Shown here: positions 56,464-64,000 of the stretch, piece by piece
Position numbering within the stretch: position 1 is the first letter of the stretch
Layout of the letters: each line of letters starts with the position of its first letter
Source of the DNA: Verrucosispora sp. NA02020
Lineage (GTDB): Bacteria > Actinomycetota > Actinomycetes > Mycobacteriales > Micromonosporaceae
Direction of reading: 5' to 3'
DNA: 64,000 nucleotides
Assembly: GCF_013364215.1 (NCBI RefSeq)
Contig: NZ_CP054923.1
Span: 930,001 to 994,000, forward strand
Notes under the pieces: model-generated
What the model saw: only the letters and a program-made list of their open reading frames with translations
Database searches by the model: none
What the model was told of the DNA's origin: nothing
Translations under genes and position numbers: made by a program

Positions 56464-57486
56464 TCAGTCGCGCCAGTCCACGACCGCAGAGATCTTTCCG
56501 ACAATGGTCCGCCAACCCAGACTTGCGGTTTGTGCCCCAATTTTCTTCAGCTTACGTCGACCGAGGAATCCGCCGATGCCGCCCTTGACAGACGCGCGTA
56601 GCGCGTCGTCCAGATCGTCGAGGCTGGAGCCGCTGGACAGCATGTCGAGCACGGCGGGCAGGCGCAGCGCGTACGACAGGTCGCGAGCGACCTCGCCCGC
56701 CTCGATGAGCAGCGTCGGAGCCCAGCTGTCGTGGCCACCCCGCAGGTTCTCCACTACCAGATCGAGCTCGTAGACGTCCTCCTCGAGCGGGGCGATGTCC
56801 GCCGGTTCCACCCGTTCGGACAATTCATTCCAGCTGTCCAGCTGGGACATATCGTTGGGCGCACCGGAACGGACGAAGCTGACCAGGGATTCCGGGGTCT
56901 TGAACAGCAGCAGCCGTCCCCGGTGACTCAGGAAGACGGGCACTTCCTCGTCGCCGTCGTCGTCCGCCTTCTCGTCGGCGTCCTCGTCGGCGTCGGAGTC
57001 CTTCTTCGAGGTGGACTTGCCCGAGGCGGACTTGCCCGACTCCTCGTCCTTGTCCTGCTTCTCGTCCTCGTCGCTCTCGGCGAACTCCCGGGCGACGTCC
57101 TCGTCGAGGATCACGACGTCGTCGTCCTCGTCGTCGGTCTCGACGACCTGCCGACGGGCCAGGAACGGGTCGTCGGCGTCGCGTTCCGCGACGTCGGTCG
57201 GGGTCAACTCACGGGCCGGCCGGTAGGCCCGCAGGGTGAAGCCGGTGCCGGCGGGCAGAGCGACCTCGATCGGGTCGATCCGCAGCTCGTCCCAGAGGGC
57301 GCGGGACGCCTGGGCCGCCGCGCTGTCCGCCTCCTCGACGTCCGACGACTCGTCGTCGGCCTCCCGCTCGGCGGGGTCCGGCTCGGCGACGGCCTCCGGC
57401 TCGGTGGCGTCCGGCTTGGCGGGGCCGGTGGTGTCATCGAGCTCGGGCTCGTCGGCGTCCGGCCGTTGGGGCGACTGGCGGGCCAC
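56464..57486 (-). CDS. acidic protein of unknown function, often mis-named DNA primase
   Basis: 340 residues, very acidic. The N-terminal half is low-complexity Asp/Glu with a Lys/Ser patch (GKSASGKSTSKKDSDADEDA); the C-terminal part, from VPVFLSHRGRLLLFKTPESL to the end, is folded, with LDSWNELSERVEPADIAPLE and a closing KKIGAQTASLGWRTIVGK. I recall such actinobacterial proteins labelled DNA primase, but no primase motif is visible. GTG at 57486 has CGGAGG five bases upstream; the alternative at 57516 lacks this. It precedes the 782-residue protein gene by 64 bp on the same strand, so they are likely cotranscribed. Confidence 0.8.
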   Translation of the reverse strand: MARQSPQRPDADEPELDDTTGPAKPDATEPEAVAEPDPAEREADDESSDVEEADSAAAQASRALWDELRIDPIEVALPAGTGFTLRAYRPARELTPTDVAERDADDPFLARRQVVETDDEDDDVVILDEDVAREFAESDEDEKQDKDEESGKSASGKSTSKKDSDADEDADEKADDDGDEEVPVFLSHRGRLLLFKTPESLVSFVRSGAPNDMSQLDSWNELSERVEPADIAPLEEDVYELDLVVENLRGGHDSWAPTLLIEAGEVARDLSYALRLPAVLDMLSSGSSLDDLDDALRASVKGGIGGFLGRRKLKKIGAQTASLGWRTIVGKISAVVDWRD

Positions 57487-57513
57487 GGTGACCTCCGTGT
57501 GCGTCGGGCTGCC

Positions 57514-57541
57514 CACTCACCGACTCGATGTCGATGAGTGA
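57514..57541. promoter_or_regulatory. inverted repeat in the promoter of the acidic-protein gene
   Basis: CACTCA and TGAGTG enclose CGAC-TCGAT-GTCG, giving a nested hairpin or operator about 30-55 bases upstream of the GTG at 57486. The inner CGACTCGATGTCGA also occurs at 53986-53999. Confidence 0.4.
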
Positions 57542-57674
57542 CTCTGGGCACATACCCTAATGGGCTGCTCTGGGTAATCGGTGCCCGCACCCCGATGGCG
57601 GTCCCGACAACCCGTACGCCGCGCCGTCGCCGGCCGGTGCCGGCCGGCCCGGCATCGGTGACGCGCCGCACAGG

Positions 57675-59495
57675 TCAGGGCCGGTGCGGGCCGGAGAGCG
57701 CGAGGTAACCGTGCTCGGCGGCCTGCTGCACCACCCACTGGTCGCGGTACCAGCCCTCGGCGTCGACCAGGTCCGCGTGCGGTCCCCGCTGGACCACCCG
57801 CCCGGCGTCGAGCACCAGCACCTCGTCGAGCCCGTCGAGACCGGTGAGTCGATGCGTGATCAGAAGCACCGAATGCCCGGCCGGCGTGGCGGCCAGGGTG
57901 GAGGCGAGCACCTCGTCGGCGGAGACCGGGTCGAGACCCTCCGTCGGTTCGTCCAGCACCAGTACGCCGGGCGCGGCGAGCAACGCGCGGGCCAGCGCCA
58001 ACCGCTGCCGTTGACCACCGGAGAGCTGCCCGCCCTCCTCGCCGACCACGGTGTCCCAGCCCTCCGGTTGCGCCCGTACCCAGTCCGCCAGGCCGGCGGC
58101 CTCGGTGGCGGCGGCCAGTGCTGCCTCGTCGGCGTCGGGGCGGCCGAGGAGCAGGTTGTCCCGGACGGTGGCGTGGAAGACGTACGCCTCGGCGAGCAGC
58201 CCGCCGACCGCCCTCGGCAGGTCTTCCGGCGGGTACGTCGACACGTCGTGGCCGTCCAGACCCACCCGACCGCTGTCCGGGCGTACCGCACCGGTCAGCA
58301 CGGCGGCGAGGGTGCTCTTGCCGGCCCCGCTCGGGCCCACCACCGCGATCCGGCGGCCGGGCGGCAGGTCGAGGTCGAACCGGTCGAGCGCGGCGGGCAC
58401 CCCGGCCCGGTAACGGACCGTGACCTCCTCGAACCGTACCCGGGGGACGTCGCGCCGCTCCGTCGACGGGTTGTCCCGCCCACCGGTCGGCTCCCCGGCA
58501 GCGGCCGGTGTGTCGCGGCTCTCGGCGGCCGGCGTCAGCAGCGGGGCGACCCGGGCCAGTCCGGAGCGCAGACCGGTCCACTGCCGGGCGGCACCGACCA
58601 GCGCGAGGGCGATCTCCACGGCGGCCAGCGTGCCGACCGCCAACACCCCGATCCACGCGCCGGACACGTCGGTCCGCAGCGCCACGACCACCACGGCACC
58701 GGCGGTGAGCCCGGCGACCAGCACCCCGAGGGCGTCGACGGCGAAGCCGCGCGCGGCGAGCCGCCGCTCCAGCCGGGCGAGACGGCGGGCCCGCCCACCG
58801 GCGGCGTCGAGCGCGCCGGCGGTGGCACCGAAGGCGGCCAGGTCGGCGGCGCCGTGGGTCAGGTCGACCGCGTCGGTGGCGAGGGCACCGCGCAGTGGTG
58901 CCATCTCGGCGGCGGCCCGCCGGGTCAACGCGGTGGCCAGCAGCGGCAGGCCCACGCCTGCGACCAGCAGGCCGACGGCGAGGGTGAGCGCGGCCGGCGG
59001 CGAGATCAGTGCGGTCAGGCCGACGGCCACCAGGCTCACCGTCGCCGCGGCGGCGGCCGGGACGAGCACCCGCAGCAGCAGGTCCTGCACCGCCTCCACA
59101 TCGGAGACCAGACGGCTGAGCGCGTCTCCGGTGCGCGGCGGGGCACCCCGTCGGGCGGCGAGCGTGGCGAACACCCGGGCCCGGACGTCGGTGACGAGCC
59201 GGAGCACCGCGTCGTGCCCGGCCAGCCGTTCCGCGTAGCGCAGCACGCCCCGGCTCACCGCGAGCGCCCGCACCGCGACGATCGCCACGGTGAGCCGGTC
59301 CAGTTCCGGCCGACCGGCGGCGGTCATCAACAGCCAGGTGGCGGTGGCCATCAGGGCGAGGGCGGCGAACTCGGTGGCCGCCGCGAGCAGTCCCGCTCCG
59401 ACCAGCCGTCGCAGGTACGGCCGGGCCAACCGGAGTACGGCCGCCTCGGGCGACGAGTCGACACGGCGGGTCGTGGTGGCCGGAGCGGTGCTCAT
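57675..59495 (-). CDS. cydC: thiol reductant ABC exporter subunit CydC
   Basis: 606-residue half-transporter: six-helix exporter domain followed by an ABC ATPase (VVGPSGAGKSTLAAVLTG near 395, LSGGQRQRLALARALL, LVLDEPTEGLDP). With CydD it exports cysteine or glutathione (and may handle haem) and is needed for cytochrome bd assembly in E. coli. Start ATG at 59495 overlaps the cydD stop by four bases (ATGA), so the two subunits are coupled. The conserved STAPATTTRRVDSS N-terminus agrees. cydAB are not in the window. Confidence 0.93.
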   Translation of the reverse strand: MSTAPATTTRRVDSSPEAAVLRLARPYLRRLVGAGLLAAATEFAALALMATATWLLMTAAGRPELDRLTVAIVAVRALAVSRGVLRYAERLAGHDAVLRLVTDVRARVFATLAARRGAPPRTGDALSRLVSDVEAVQDLLLRVLVPAAAAATVSLVAVGLTALISPPAALTLAVGLLVAGVGLPLLATALTRRAAAEMAPLRGALATDAVDLTHGAADLAAFGATAGALDAAGGRARRLARLERRLAARGFAVDALGVLVAGLTAGAVVVVALRTDVSGAWIGVLAVGTLAAVEIALALVGAARQWTGLRSGLARVAPLLTPAAESRDTPAAAGEPTGGRDNPSTERRDVPRVRFEEVTVRYRAGVPAALDRFDLDLPPGRRIAVVGPSGAGKSTLAAVLTGAVRPDSGRVGLDGHDVSTYPPEDLPRAVGGLLAEAYVFHATVRDNLLLGRPDADEAALAAATEAAGLADWVRAQPEGWDTVVGEEGGQLSGGQRQRLALARALLAAPGVLVLDEPTEGLDPVSADEVLASTLAATPAGHSVLLITHRLTGLDGLDEVLVLDAGRVVQRGPHADLVDAEGWYRDQWVVQQAAEHGYLALSGPHRP

Positions 59496-61213
59496 CGGGC
59501 CTCCCCGGCCGGTTGCGGGGTCAGCTCGGTGACCCGACCGTCCTCCACCCGCAGGATCCGGTCGGCGTCCTCCAGCAGCGCGGGGCGGTGTGCGACCAGC
59601 AGCGCGGTCCGTCCGGTCACCAGTCGACGGGTGGCCGACAGCACCGCCGCCTCGGCGGCGGCGTCCAGGCGGGCGGTCGGTTCGTCGAGCAGCACCACCG
59701 GTGCGTCCCGCAGGAACGCCCGGGCCAGCGCCACCCGCTGCCGCTGGCCGCTGGACAGGCCGTGCCCGCGTTCGCCGAGCCCGGTGTCCAAGCCGTCGGG
59801 CAGCGCGGCGACCACCTCGTCCAGCGCCGCGTCGCGCACCGCTGCGGTGATCGCCTCCGGCGCGGCGTCTGCGTGGCCGAGGCGGATGTTGTCGGCCAGC
59901 GACGCGGCGAACAGGTGGGCCCGCTGCGGCACCCAGGCCACCTGTCGACGCCACTCGTCGGCGTCCGCGCCGGCCAGGTCGACACCGCCGACGGTGACCC
60001 GCCCGGTGGTCGGTGTGACGAAGCCGAGCAGCAGCCCGAGCAGGGTGCTCTTACCGGCGCCGCTCGGGCCGATGATCGCCACCCGCTCGCCGGGCCGGAT
60101 GGTCAGCGACACGTCCCGCAGCGCGGTGGTGCGTTCGTACGCGACCGTCACCGCCTCGAACCGGATCTCGCCGCGCCCGTCGGGCGACGCACCGGAACGG
60201 GGTACGGGCGTCGGCGCGGAACCGGAGAGCGTGAGCGCCTCGTCCAGCGCCGTGAGGCCCTCCATGCTGGCGTGGAACCGGCTGCCGGCGGCCCGCAACG
60301 GCAGGTACGCCTCCGGGGTGAGCAGCAGCACCAGCAGCGCGGTCTGGAGTGCCAGCCCGCCGTCGAGCAGGCGGAGACCGACCGGGACCGCGACCAGCGC
60401 CACCGACAGGGTGGCCACCAGCTCCAGCACCAGGGCGGAGAGGAAGGCGATCCGCAGGGTCTGCATGGTGGCGACCCGGTGCCCGTCGGCCATCCGCCGC
60501 ACCGCGTCGGTCTGCGCGCGGGCCCGCCCGAACGCCCGCAGTGTGGGCAGCCCGGCCACCATGTCCAGGAAGTGCCCGCCGAGGCGGGACAGCCGCCGCC
60601 ACTGCCGTTCGGTGGCGGCCTGGGCCTGCCAGCCGAGCAGCGCTCCGAAGATCGGGATGAGCGGCAGGGTCAGCGCGATGATCACCGCCGAACTCCAGTC
60701 GGCGAAGACGACCCGACCGAGCACCGCCACCGGCACCGTGACGCTCAGCACGAGCTGCGGCAGGTAACCGGTGAAGTAGGCGTCGAGCGCGTCCAGTCCA
60801 CGCCCCGCCAGCGTGGCCAACTGTCCGGCCCGCTGGCCGGCGACCCAGCCCGGACCGTGCCGGGCGACCGCGCCCAGCAGATCGGCCCGCAGCGCGGCCT
60901 TCACCGTGGCCGCCGCCCGCGCCGAGACCGCGCCCTGCGCCCACACCACCAGCGCGCGGGCCGCGACGGCGGCCACCAGACCGGCCAGCGCGACGCGGTC
61001 CAGCCGCCCGGTGAACGCGGTCGCCAGGAGCATCGCCAGGGCGGTCGCCTGCGCCACGACCAGTCCGGCGGCGAGCACCCCGAGCAGCGCGAGCAGCACG
61101 AGGTCGCGTCGGGCCGCAGGGACCCGGCGCAGCAGCCGTGGGTCGAAGGGGCGGCGGCTCACCAGGGCACCGGTGCCCGACCGTCGGTCCGTCCCCGGAG
61201 AATCCGCCAGCAC
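59492..61213 (-). CDS. cydD: thiol reductant ABC exporter subunit CydD
   Basis: 573-residue half-transporter: six helices (from DLVLLALLGVLAAGLVVAQA), the conserved PLIPIFGALLGWQAQAATERQ and GGHFLDMVAGLPTLRAFGRA, then the ATPase domain IIGPSGAGKSTLLGLLLG, LSSGQRQRVALARAFL (Ser for the first Gly of the signature, as often in CydD) and VVLLDEPTARLD. GTG at 61213 gives full length; a GTG at residue 18 (SRRPFDPRLLRR) is an alternative. First gene of the cydD-cydC pair. Confidence 0.92.
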   Translation of the reverse strand: MLADSPGTDRRSGTGALVSRRPFDPRLLRRVPAARRDLVLLALLGVLAAGLVVAQATALAMLLATAFTGRLDRVALAGLVAAVAARALVVWAQGAVSARAAATVKAALRADLLGAVARHGPGWVAGQRAGQLATLAGRGLDALDAYFTGYLPQLVLSVTVPVAVLGRVVFADWSSAVIIALTLPLIPIFGALLGWQAQAATERQWRRLSRLGGHFLDMVAGLPTLRAFGRARAQTDAVRRMADGHRVATMQTLRIAFLSALVLELVATLSVALVAVPVGLRLLDGGLALQTALLVLLLTPEAYLPLRAAGSRFHASMEGLTALDEALTLSGSAPTPVPRSGASPDGRGEIRFEAVTVAYERTTALRDVSLTIRPGERVAIIGPSGAGKSTLLGLLLGFVTPTTGRVTVGGVDLAGADADEWRRQVAWVPQRAHLFAASLADNIRLGHADAAPEAITAAVRDAALDEVVAALPDGLDTGLGERGHGLSSGQRQRVALARAFLRDAPVVLLDEPTARLDAAAEAAVLSATRRLVTGRTALLVAHRPALLEDADRILRVEDGRVTELTPQPAGEAR

Positions 61214-61289
61214 ATCGCCTGGCAGCCTAGTCGGGACGCGCCGAGCGCCCGCGAGCGCGGAGCGGGTACGCGGGACACCACGTCGGTCG

Positions 61290-62195
61290 TCAGCTCAGGA
61301 ACAGCGAGATGGGCAGGGCGGCCACGGTGGTGGCCACGGTCAGCGCGGTAGCACCGATCAGCCGGGCGGGGCGTTCCGCGACCATCAGCCGCTGCACCCG
61401 TACGTCCAGGTCCCGGTCGCCCAGACCGAGCGTGCCGACCGGCGTGATCCGGTTCTCGGCGGCGGCGAACCGGCGCAGCGCACCGGCCAGCGGAGCCTCC
61501 GCGTGCAGCTCCCGAGCCTTGTCGTCGGCACGCATCTCGACCAGCAGCGACACCCGCTCGTGCGCCTCGTGCACCCAGCGCAGCCACGGCAACGCCCGGC
61601 ACAGCGCGGTGAACGGCATCAGCACCAGATCGTGCCGCTCCTCGGCGTGCGCCCGCTCGTGCGTCAGCACCGCCTCCAGCTCGGCCCGGTCGAGCAGACT
61701 CAGCGTGCCGGCGCTGACCACCACCCGGGGCTTCACTCCCGGCAGGCAGTACGCCGCCGCACTCGGATGGTCGAGCACCAGCGCCCCGGGCACGGTGGGG
61801 TCCTGCCGGGCCACCAAAGCCAGCAGGTCCCGGTGCCGCCGCTGCGCGCGAACCGTGCCGTGGATGCTGCGTACCGTCGAGGTCAGCAGCACCGCGCCGA
61901 TGCCGAACCCGACGCCGACCAGCCCCAGGTGCACCGGGCCGACGCCCACCGGAAGCGTGCTGTGCCACAGGTCGTTCGCGAGCGCCAGCAGCGCGCTGCC
62001 GGTGCCCCGGTCGTACGCGGCCAGTCCGATCGCGATCGGCAGGCCCACCGCGGAGAGGCCGGCGGCCAGGCCGACCGCCTGCCAGCAGAGGATCGCGACC
62101 CGAGGGGTGCGCCAGGTCCAGGTGGAACGGGTGAGTACCTGCGCGATCAGCCAGCAGGCCAGCATCGCGGCGGCGAAGTGCACGGTCTGCGCCAC
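61290..62195 (-). CDS. M56 family (BlaR1-like) membrane metallopeptidase
   Basis: 301 residues, four predicted helices, with the zinc motif in LEAVLTHERAHAEERHDLVL and a downstream Glu region (EMRADDKARE). It lacks the penicillin-sensor domain of true BlaR1, so it senses something else. It follows blaI by 10 bp; such pairs are common in actinobacteria (Rv1845c-Rv1846c in M. tuberculosis). It probably cleaves the BlaI repressor in response to an envelope or respiratory signal; that is inference from the family. Confidence 0.9.
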   Translation of the reverse strand: MAQTVHFAAAMLACWLIAQVLTRSTWTWRTPRVAILCWQAVGLAAGLSAVGLPIAIGLAAYDRGTGSALLALANDLWHSTLPVGVGPVHLGLVGVGFGIGAVLLTSTVRSIHGTVRAQRRHRDLLALVARQDPTVPGALVLDHPSAAAYCLPGVKPRVVVSAGTLSLLDRAELEAVLTHERAHAEERHDLVLMPFTALCRALPWLRWVHEAHERVSLLVEMRADDKARELHAEAPLAGALRRFAAAENRITPVGTLGLGDRDLDVRVQRLMVAERPARLIGATALTVATTVAALPISLFLS

Positions 62196-62205
62196 GTCGT
62201 CGCCC

Positions 62206-62706
62206 CTACCGCTCCGCGGTCTCGTCGGCCCGACCCGGCCGGGTCGTCCGGTCCCGTCGGATCGCCTGTTCCGGTGCGGGTGCCTCGACCTGATCGGTCA
62301 ACGCCGCACCGTCGCCCGGCCCGTCCGGCGTACCCGGGGTCATCCCGGCCTCGGCGGAGAGCGCGGCCCGCAGGACATCGGCCTCGGTGCCCGTCACCGA
62401 GCGGGCGAAGCGGACCAGTGCCGCGTCGCGGCTGCCACCCAGGTCCAGGGCGTCGAGCATGATCTGGGCGATGTACGCCTCGCGGCTGGCGGTGGCCCGA
62501 TAGCGCCAGGCCCGCCCTTCCCGCTCGCGCTGCACCATGCCCTTGCCGGCGAGCCGGTCCAGCACCGTCATCACCGTCGTGTACGCCAACTCGCGCCCGG
62601 CCAGCACGTCGGCGACCTCGCGCACCGTCACCCCGTCGGACGCGGCGGGAACCGTGTCCCACAGCACGTCCATCACCGCACGCTCAAGATCCCCCAGCCG
62701 AGTCAC
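62206..62706 (-). CDS. blaI: BlaI/MecI/CopY family repressor
   Basis: 166 residues. Winged-helix domain RLGDLERAVMDVLWDT, VREVADVLAGRELAYTTVMT and LDRLAGKGMVQREREGRAWRY, then a helical dimer region with AQIMLDALDLGG and a disordered tail of about 45 residues. ATG at 62706. A CTAC/GTAG palindrome lies 10 bases upstream. The mycobacterial homologue Rv1846c controls itself, its M56 partner and respiratory genes; the cydDC genes just downstream here are possible targets. Confidence 0.93.
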   Translation of the reverse strand: MTRLGDLERAVMDVLWDTVPAASDGVTVREVADVLAGRELAYTTVMTVLDRLAGKGMVQREREGRAWRYRATASREAYIAQIMLDALDLGGSRDAALVRFARSVTGTEADVLRAALSAEAGMTPGTPDGPGDGAALTDQVEAPAPEQAIRRDRTTRPGRADETAER

Positions 62707-62715
62707 CCCTGAATC

Positions 62716-62731
62716 CTACCCCCCGTAGTAG
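62716..62731. promoter_or_regulatory. candidate BlaI operator
   Basis: CTAC-CCCCC-CGTAGTAG read on the plus strand, that is CTACTACGGGGGGTAG on the minus strand, 10 bases upstream of the blaI start. TAC/GTA half-sites agree with the BlaI/MecI consensus; suggests autoregulation. Confidence 0.55.
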
Positions 62732-62744
62732 ACCCCCCGCCCCG

Positions 62745-62783
62745 CACCCGCCTCCCACACCCGCCTCCCACACCCGCTCCCCG
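62745..62783. repeat. three 13-bp tandem repeats
   Basis: CACCCGCCTCCCA at 62745-62757 and 62758-62770, then CACCCGCTCCCCG at 62771-62783. Intergenic, strand-biased for C. Confidence 0.8.
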
Positions 62784-62854
62784 CACGCCCCGCGAACACC
62801 CCCGCAACCGGTGACTCAGCGAAAGGCGGCACCCCGAAGCCGCCACCAGACCTC

Positions 62855-62980
62855 CGACCGCGCCCAGGTCAGGTTTCCGGGGGGAGCCCACCCGCGCAGG
62901 GATCAAGCCTGACCGCCCGGAGCGGGTGGGCTCCCCCCGGAAACCCCCACAGCGAGAAACCACAAGAGCAAGAAAAGGAA
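62855..62980 (-). repeat. constant-loop hairpin element, copy B
   Basis: Arms 62872-62895 and 62922-62945 are perfect 24-bp inverted copies around a 26-nt loop (62896-62921) that is the exact reverse complement of the loop in copy A (12268-12293). On the minus strand it starts directly after the TGA of the short aldehyde dehydrogenase gene with CTTTTCTTGC, GTGGTTTCTCGC, mirroring copy A's 5' flank. So both copies follow a gene in the same direction. Confidence 0.85.
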
Positions 62981-63805
62981 TCACACCCCCTTGGGATGCC
63001 ACACCGTCTTCGTCTCCAGCAACGCCGTCATCCGCCCGAGCCCCGGATCAGCCGACCAGTCGTGCCCGGAGCCCACCGGACGGAGTACCCGCTTGAGGTT
63101 CTCCGCGGCCTTGATCTCCAGGTCGACCGCCAGGTCCGCGTCGGTGACCCCGGTCAGGTCGATCGCGTTGACGTCCATGTGGGCGGCCAGCGTGGGTACG
63201 GTCTCCGGCAGCCGCCCGGTGAGGATGTTGACGACACCGCCGGGCAGGTCGGAGGTGGCGAGCACCTCGGCGAGGGTGATCGCGGCCAGTGGCGCGTCCG
63301 GGGAGGCGGCGACCACGACGGTGTTGCCGGTGACGATCGCCGGAGCGATCACGCTGACCAGGCCGAGCAGGGCCGGGCTCTCCGGGGCCACCACGGCGAC
63401 CACGCCGGTCGGCTCGGGTGCGGAGAGGTTGAAGTAGGGGCCGGCGACCGGGTTCGCGCCGCCGTACACCTGCGGCAGCTTGTCGGACCAGCCCGCGTAC
63501 CAGACCCAGCGGTCGGTGGCGGCGTCGACTTCGTCGGCGGGTACGCCGAGACCGATGAACTGGTCGCGGCGGCCCTCCAGCATCTCGGCGACGCGGTAGA
63601 GGATCTGACCCCGGTTGTACGCGGTCGCTCCGGCCCAGCCCTTCACGGCGGCGCGGGCGGCGACCACGGCGTCCCGGGCGTCCTTGCGGGAGGCCAGCGA
63701 CACGTTGGAGTCCTGCACGAGATACGACCGTCCCGACTCGCTACGCGGGAACTTCCCGCCGATGAAGAGCTTGTACGTCTTGCGTACCGCGACCCGCTCA
63801 GACAT
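62981..63805 (-). CDS. truncated aldehyde dehydrogenase family protein
   Basis: 274 residues, against about 480 for a full enzyme. It keeps the N-terminal NAD-binding part (KLFIGGKFPRSESGRSYLV, APESPALLGLVSVIAPAIVTGNTVVV, ATSDLPGGVVNILTG) but stops before the catalytic cysteine region, so it is probably inactive alone. The end is clean, with a proper C-terminal segment, and it is followed by a structured element, so it looks like a stable family rather than a fresh break. ATG at 63803-63805 overlaps the end of the upstream aldehyde dehydrogenase by eight bases, suggesting a heteromer. In other actinobacteria such pairs often follow deoC. Confidence 0.88.
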   Translation of the reverse strand: MSERVAVRKTYKLFIGGKFPRSESGRSYLVQDSNVSLASRKDARDAVVAARAAVKGWAGATAYNRGQILYRVAEMLEGRRDQFIGLGVPADEVDAATDRWVWYAGWSDKLPQVYGGANPVAGPYFNLSAPEPTGVVAVVAPESPALLGLVSVIAPAIVTGNTVVVAASPDAPLAAITLAEVLATSDLPGGVVNILTGRLPETVPTLAAHMDVNAIDLTGVTDADLAVDLEIKAAENLKRVLRPVGSGHDWSADPGLGRMTALLETKTVWHPKGV

Positions 63806-64000
63806 TGAGGTACGCCTCCAGCCCGTGCCGGCCGCCCTCGCGACCGTAGCCCGACTCCTTGTAGCCGCCGAACGGCGAGGTGGGGTCGAACTTGTTGAAG
63901 GTGTTGGCCCAGACGACTCCGGCGCGCAGCCGGTCGGCCATCCACAGGATGCGGGAACCCTTCTCGGTCCAGATTCCGGCGCTGAGCCCGTACGGCGTGT
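63798..64000 (-). CDS. aldehyde dehydrogenase, C-terminal fragment at window edge
   Basis: Only the last 67 residues are in the window; the start lies beyond 64000. YGLSAGIWTEKGSRILWMA, then GVVWANTFNKFDPTSPFGGY and KESGYGREGGRHGLEAYLNV form the classic end of an NAD(P)-dependent aldehyde dehydrogenase, including the conserved WANTFN and PFGGYKESG blocks. The stop at 63798-63800 overlaps the start of the truncated paralogue downstream. Confidence 0.93.
   Translation of the reverse strand, partial: TPYGLSAGIWTEKGSRILWMADRLRAGVVWANTFNKFDPTSPFGGYKESGYGREGGRHGLEAYLNV

Noticed and set aside
53986..57534. The 14-mer CGACTCGATGTCGA flanking a two-gene block, as possible attachment sites
   Set aside because: A few chance 14-mer pairs are expected in 64 kb of GC-rich DNA, the word is itself near-palindromic, and there is no integrase in the block; each copy is also explained by its own hairpin.

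Overview
The window looks like chromosomal DNA of a high-GC actinomycete, most likely Micromonospora or a close relative in the Micromonosporaceae. Supporting signs are the very GC-rich third codon positions, many GTG starts, a four-gene conservon (sensor kinase, roadblock, DUF742, small GTPase), a sugar importer that lacks its own ATPase, and several families of short intergenic palindromes. Most genes are housekeeping; I see no phage, insertion sequence, CRISPR array or biosynthetic cluster.

Layout. 1-9 kb: translation and RNA maintenance genes (rsmI partial, metG, tatD, rsmA, ispE) with an alpha/beta hydrolase and two unknown proteins. 9-13 kb: a repeat-rich spacer, a Uup-like ABC-F ATPase with a hairpin leader, and two DUF4383 membrane proteins separated by a striking hairpin element. 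13-15.6 kb: TetR regulator, acyl-CoA desaturase, and an HTH protein next to tRNA-Gln. 15.7-20 kb: glmU-prs, rplY and pth. 20-23.2 kb: sulfate activation (cysQ-cysD-cysN). 23.5-25.7 kb: galE-galK. 25.7-29.8 kb: CBS/CorC protein, trpS, 2H phosphoesterase, YihY. 30-36.5 kb: an alpha-glucosidase and a maltose-type importer around a LacI regulator, with matching palindromes in the promoters. 37-48.5 kb: nucleoside uptake and salvage (BMP lipoprotein, ATPase, two permeases, cytidine deaminase, thymidine phosphorylase, adenosine deaminase, uridine-kinase-like protein), interrupted by a DUF4272 protein and an RlmA-type methyltransferase. 48.6-57.5 kb: the conservon and two large proteins on the other strand. 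57.7-64 kb: cydDC exporter, BlaI/M56 pair and two adjacent aldehyde dehydrogenases, the first cut by the window edge.

The most unusual content is in small elements. (1) Two 74-bp hairpins, 50 kb apart, have the same 26-nt loop and perfectly paired 24-bp stems that differ at seven covarying positions; each starts just after a stop codon. (2) An 80-bp tandem duplication between the nucleoside ABC ATPase and its permease encodes two identical 27-residue ORFs joined to each other and to both neighbours by ATGA overlaps. (3) A 71-bp palindrome lies inside, and is translated as part of, the RlmA-type methyltransferase. (4) The conservon kinase and an otherwise unrelated 782-residue neighbour share a set of collinear C-terminal motifs. 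(5) The nucleoside ABC ATPase appears to start at CTG. All coordinates were read by eye and start sites are judged from ribosome-binding sites and family knowledge.
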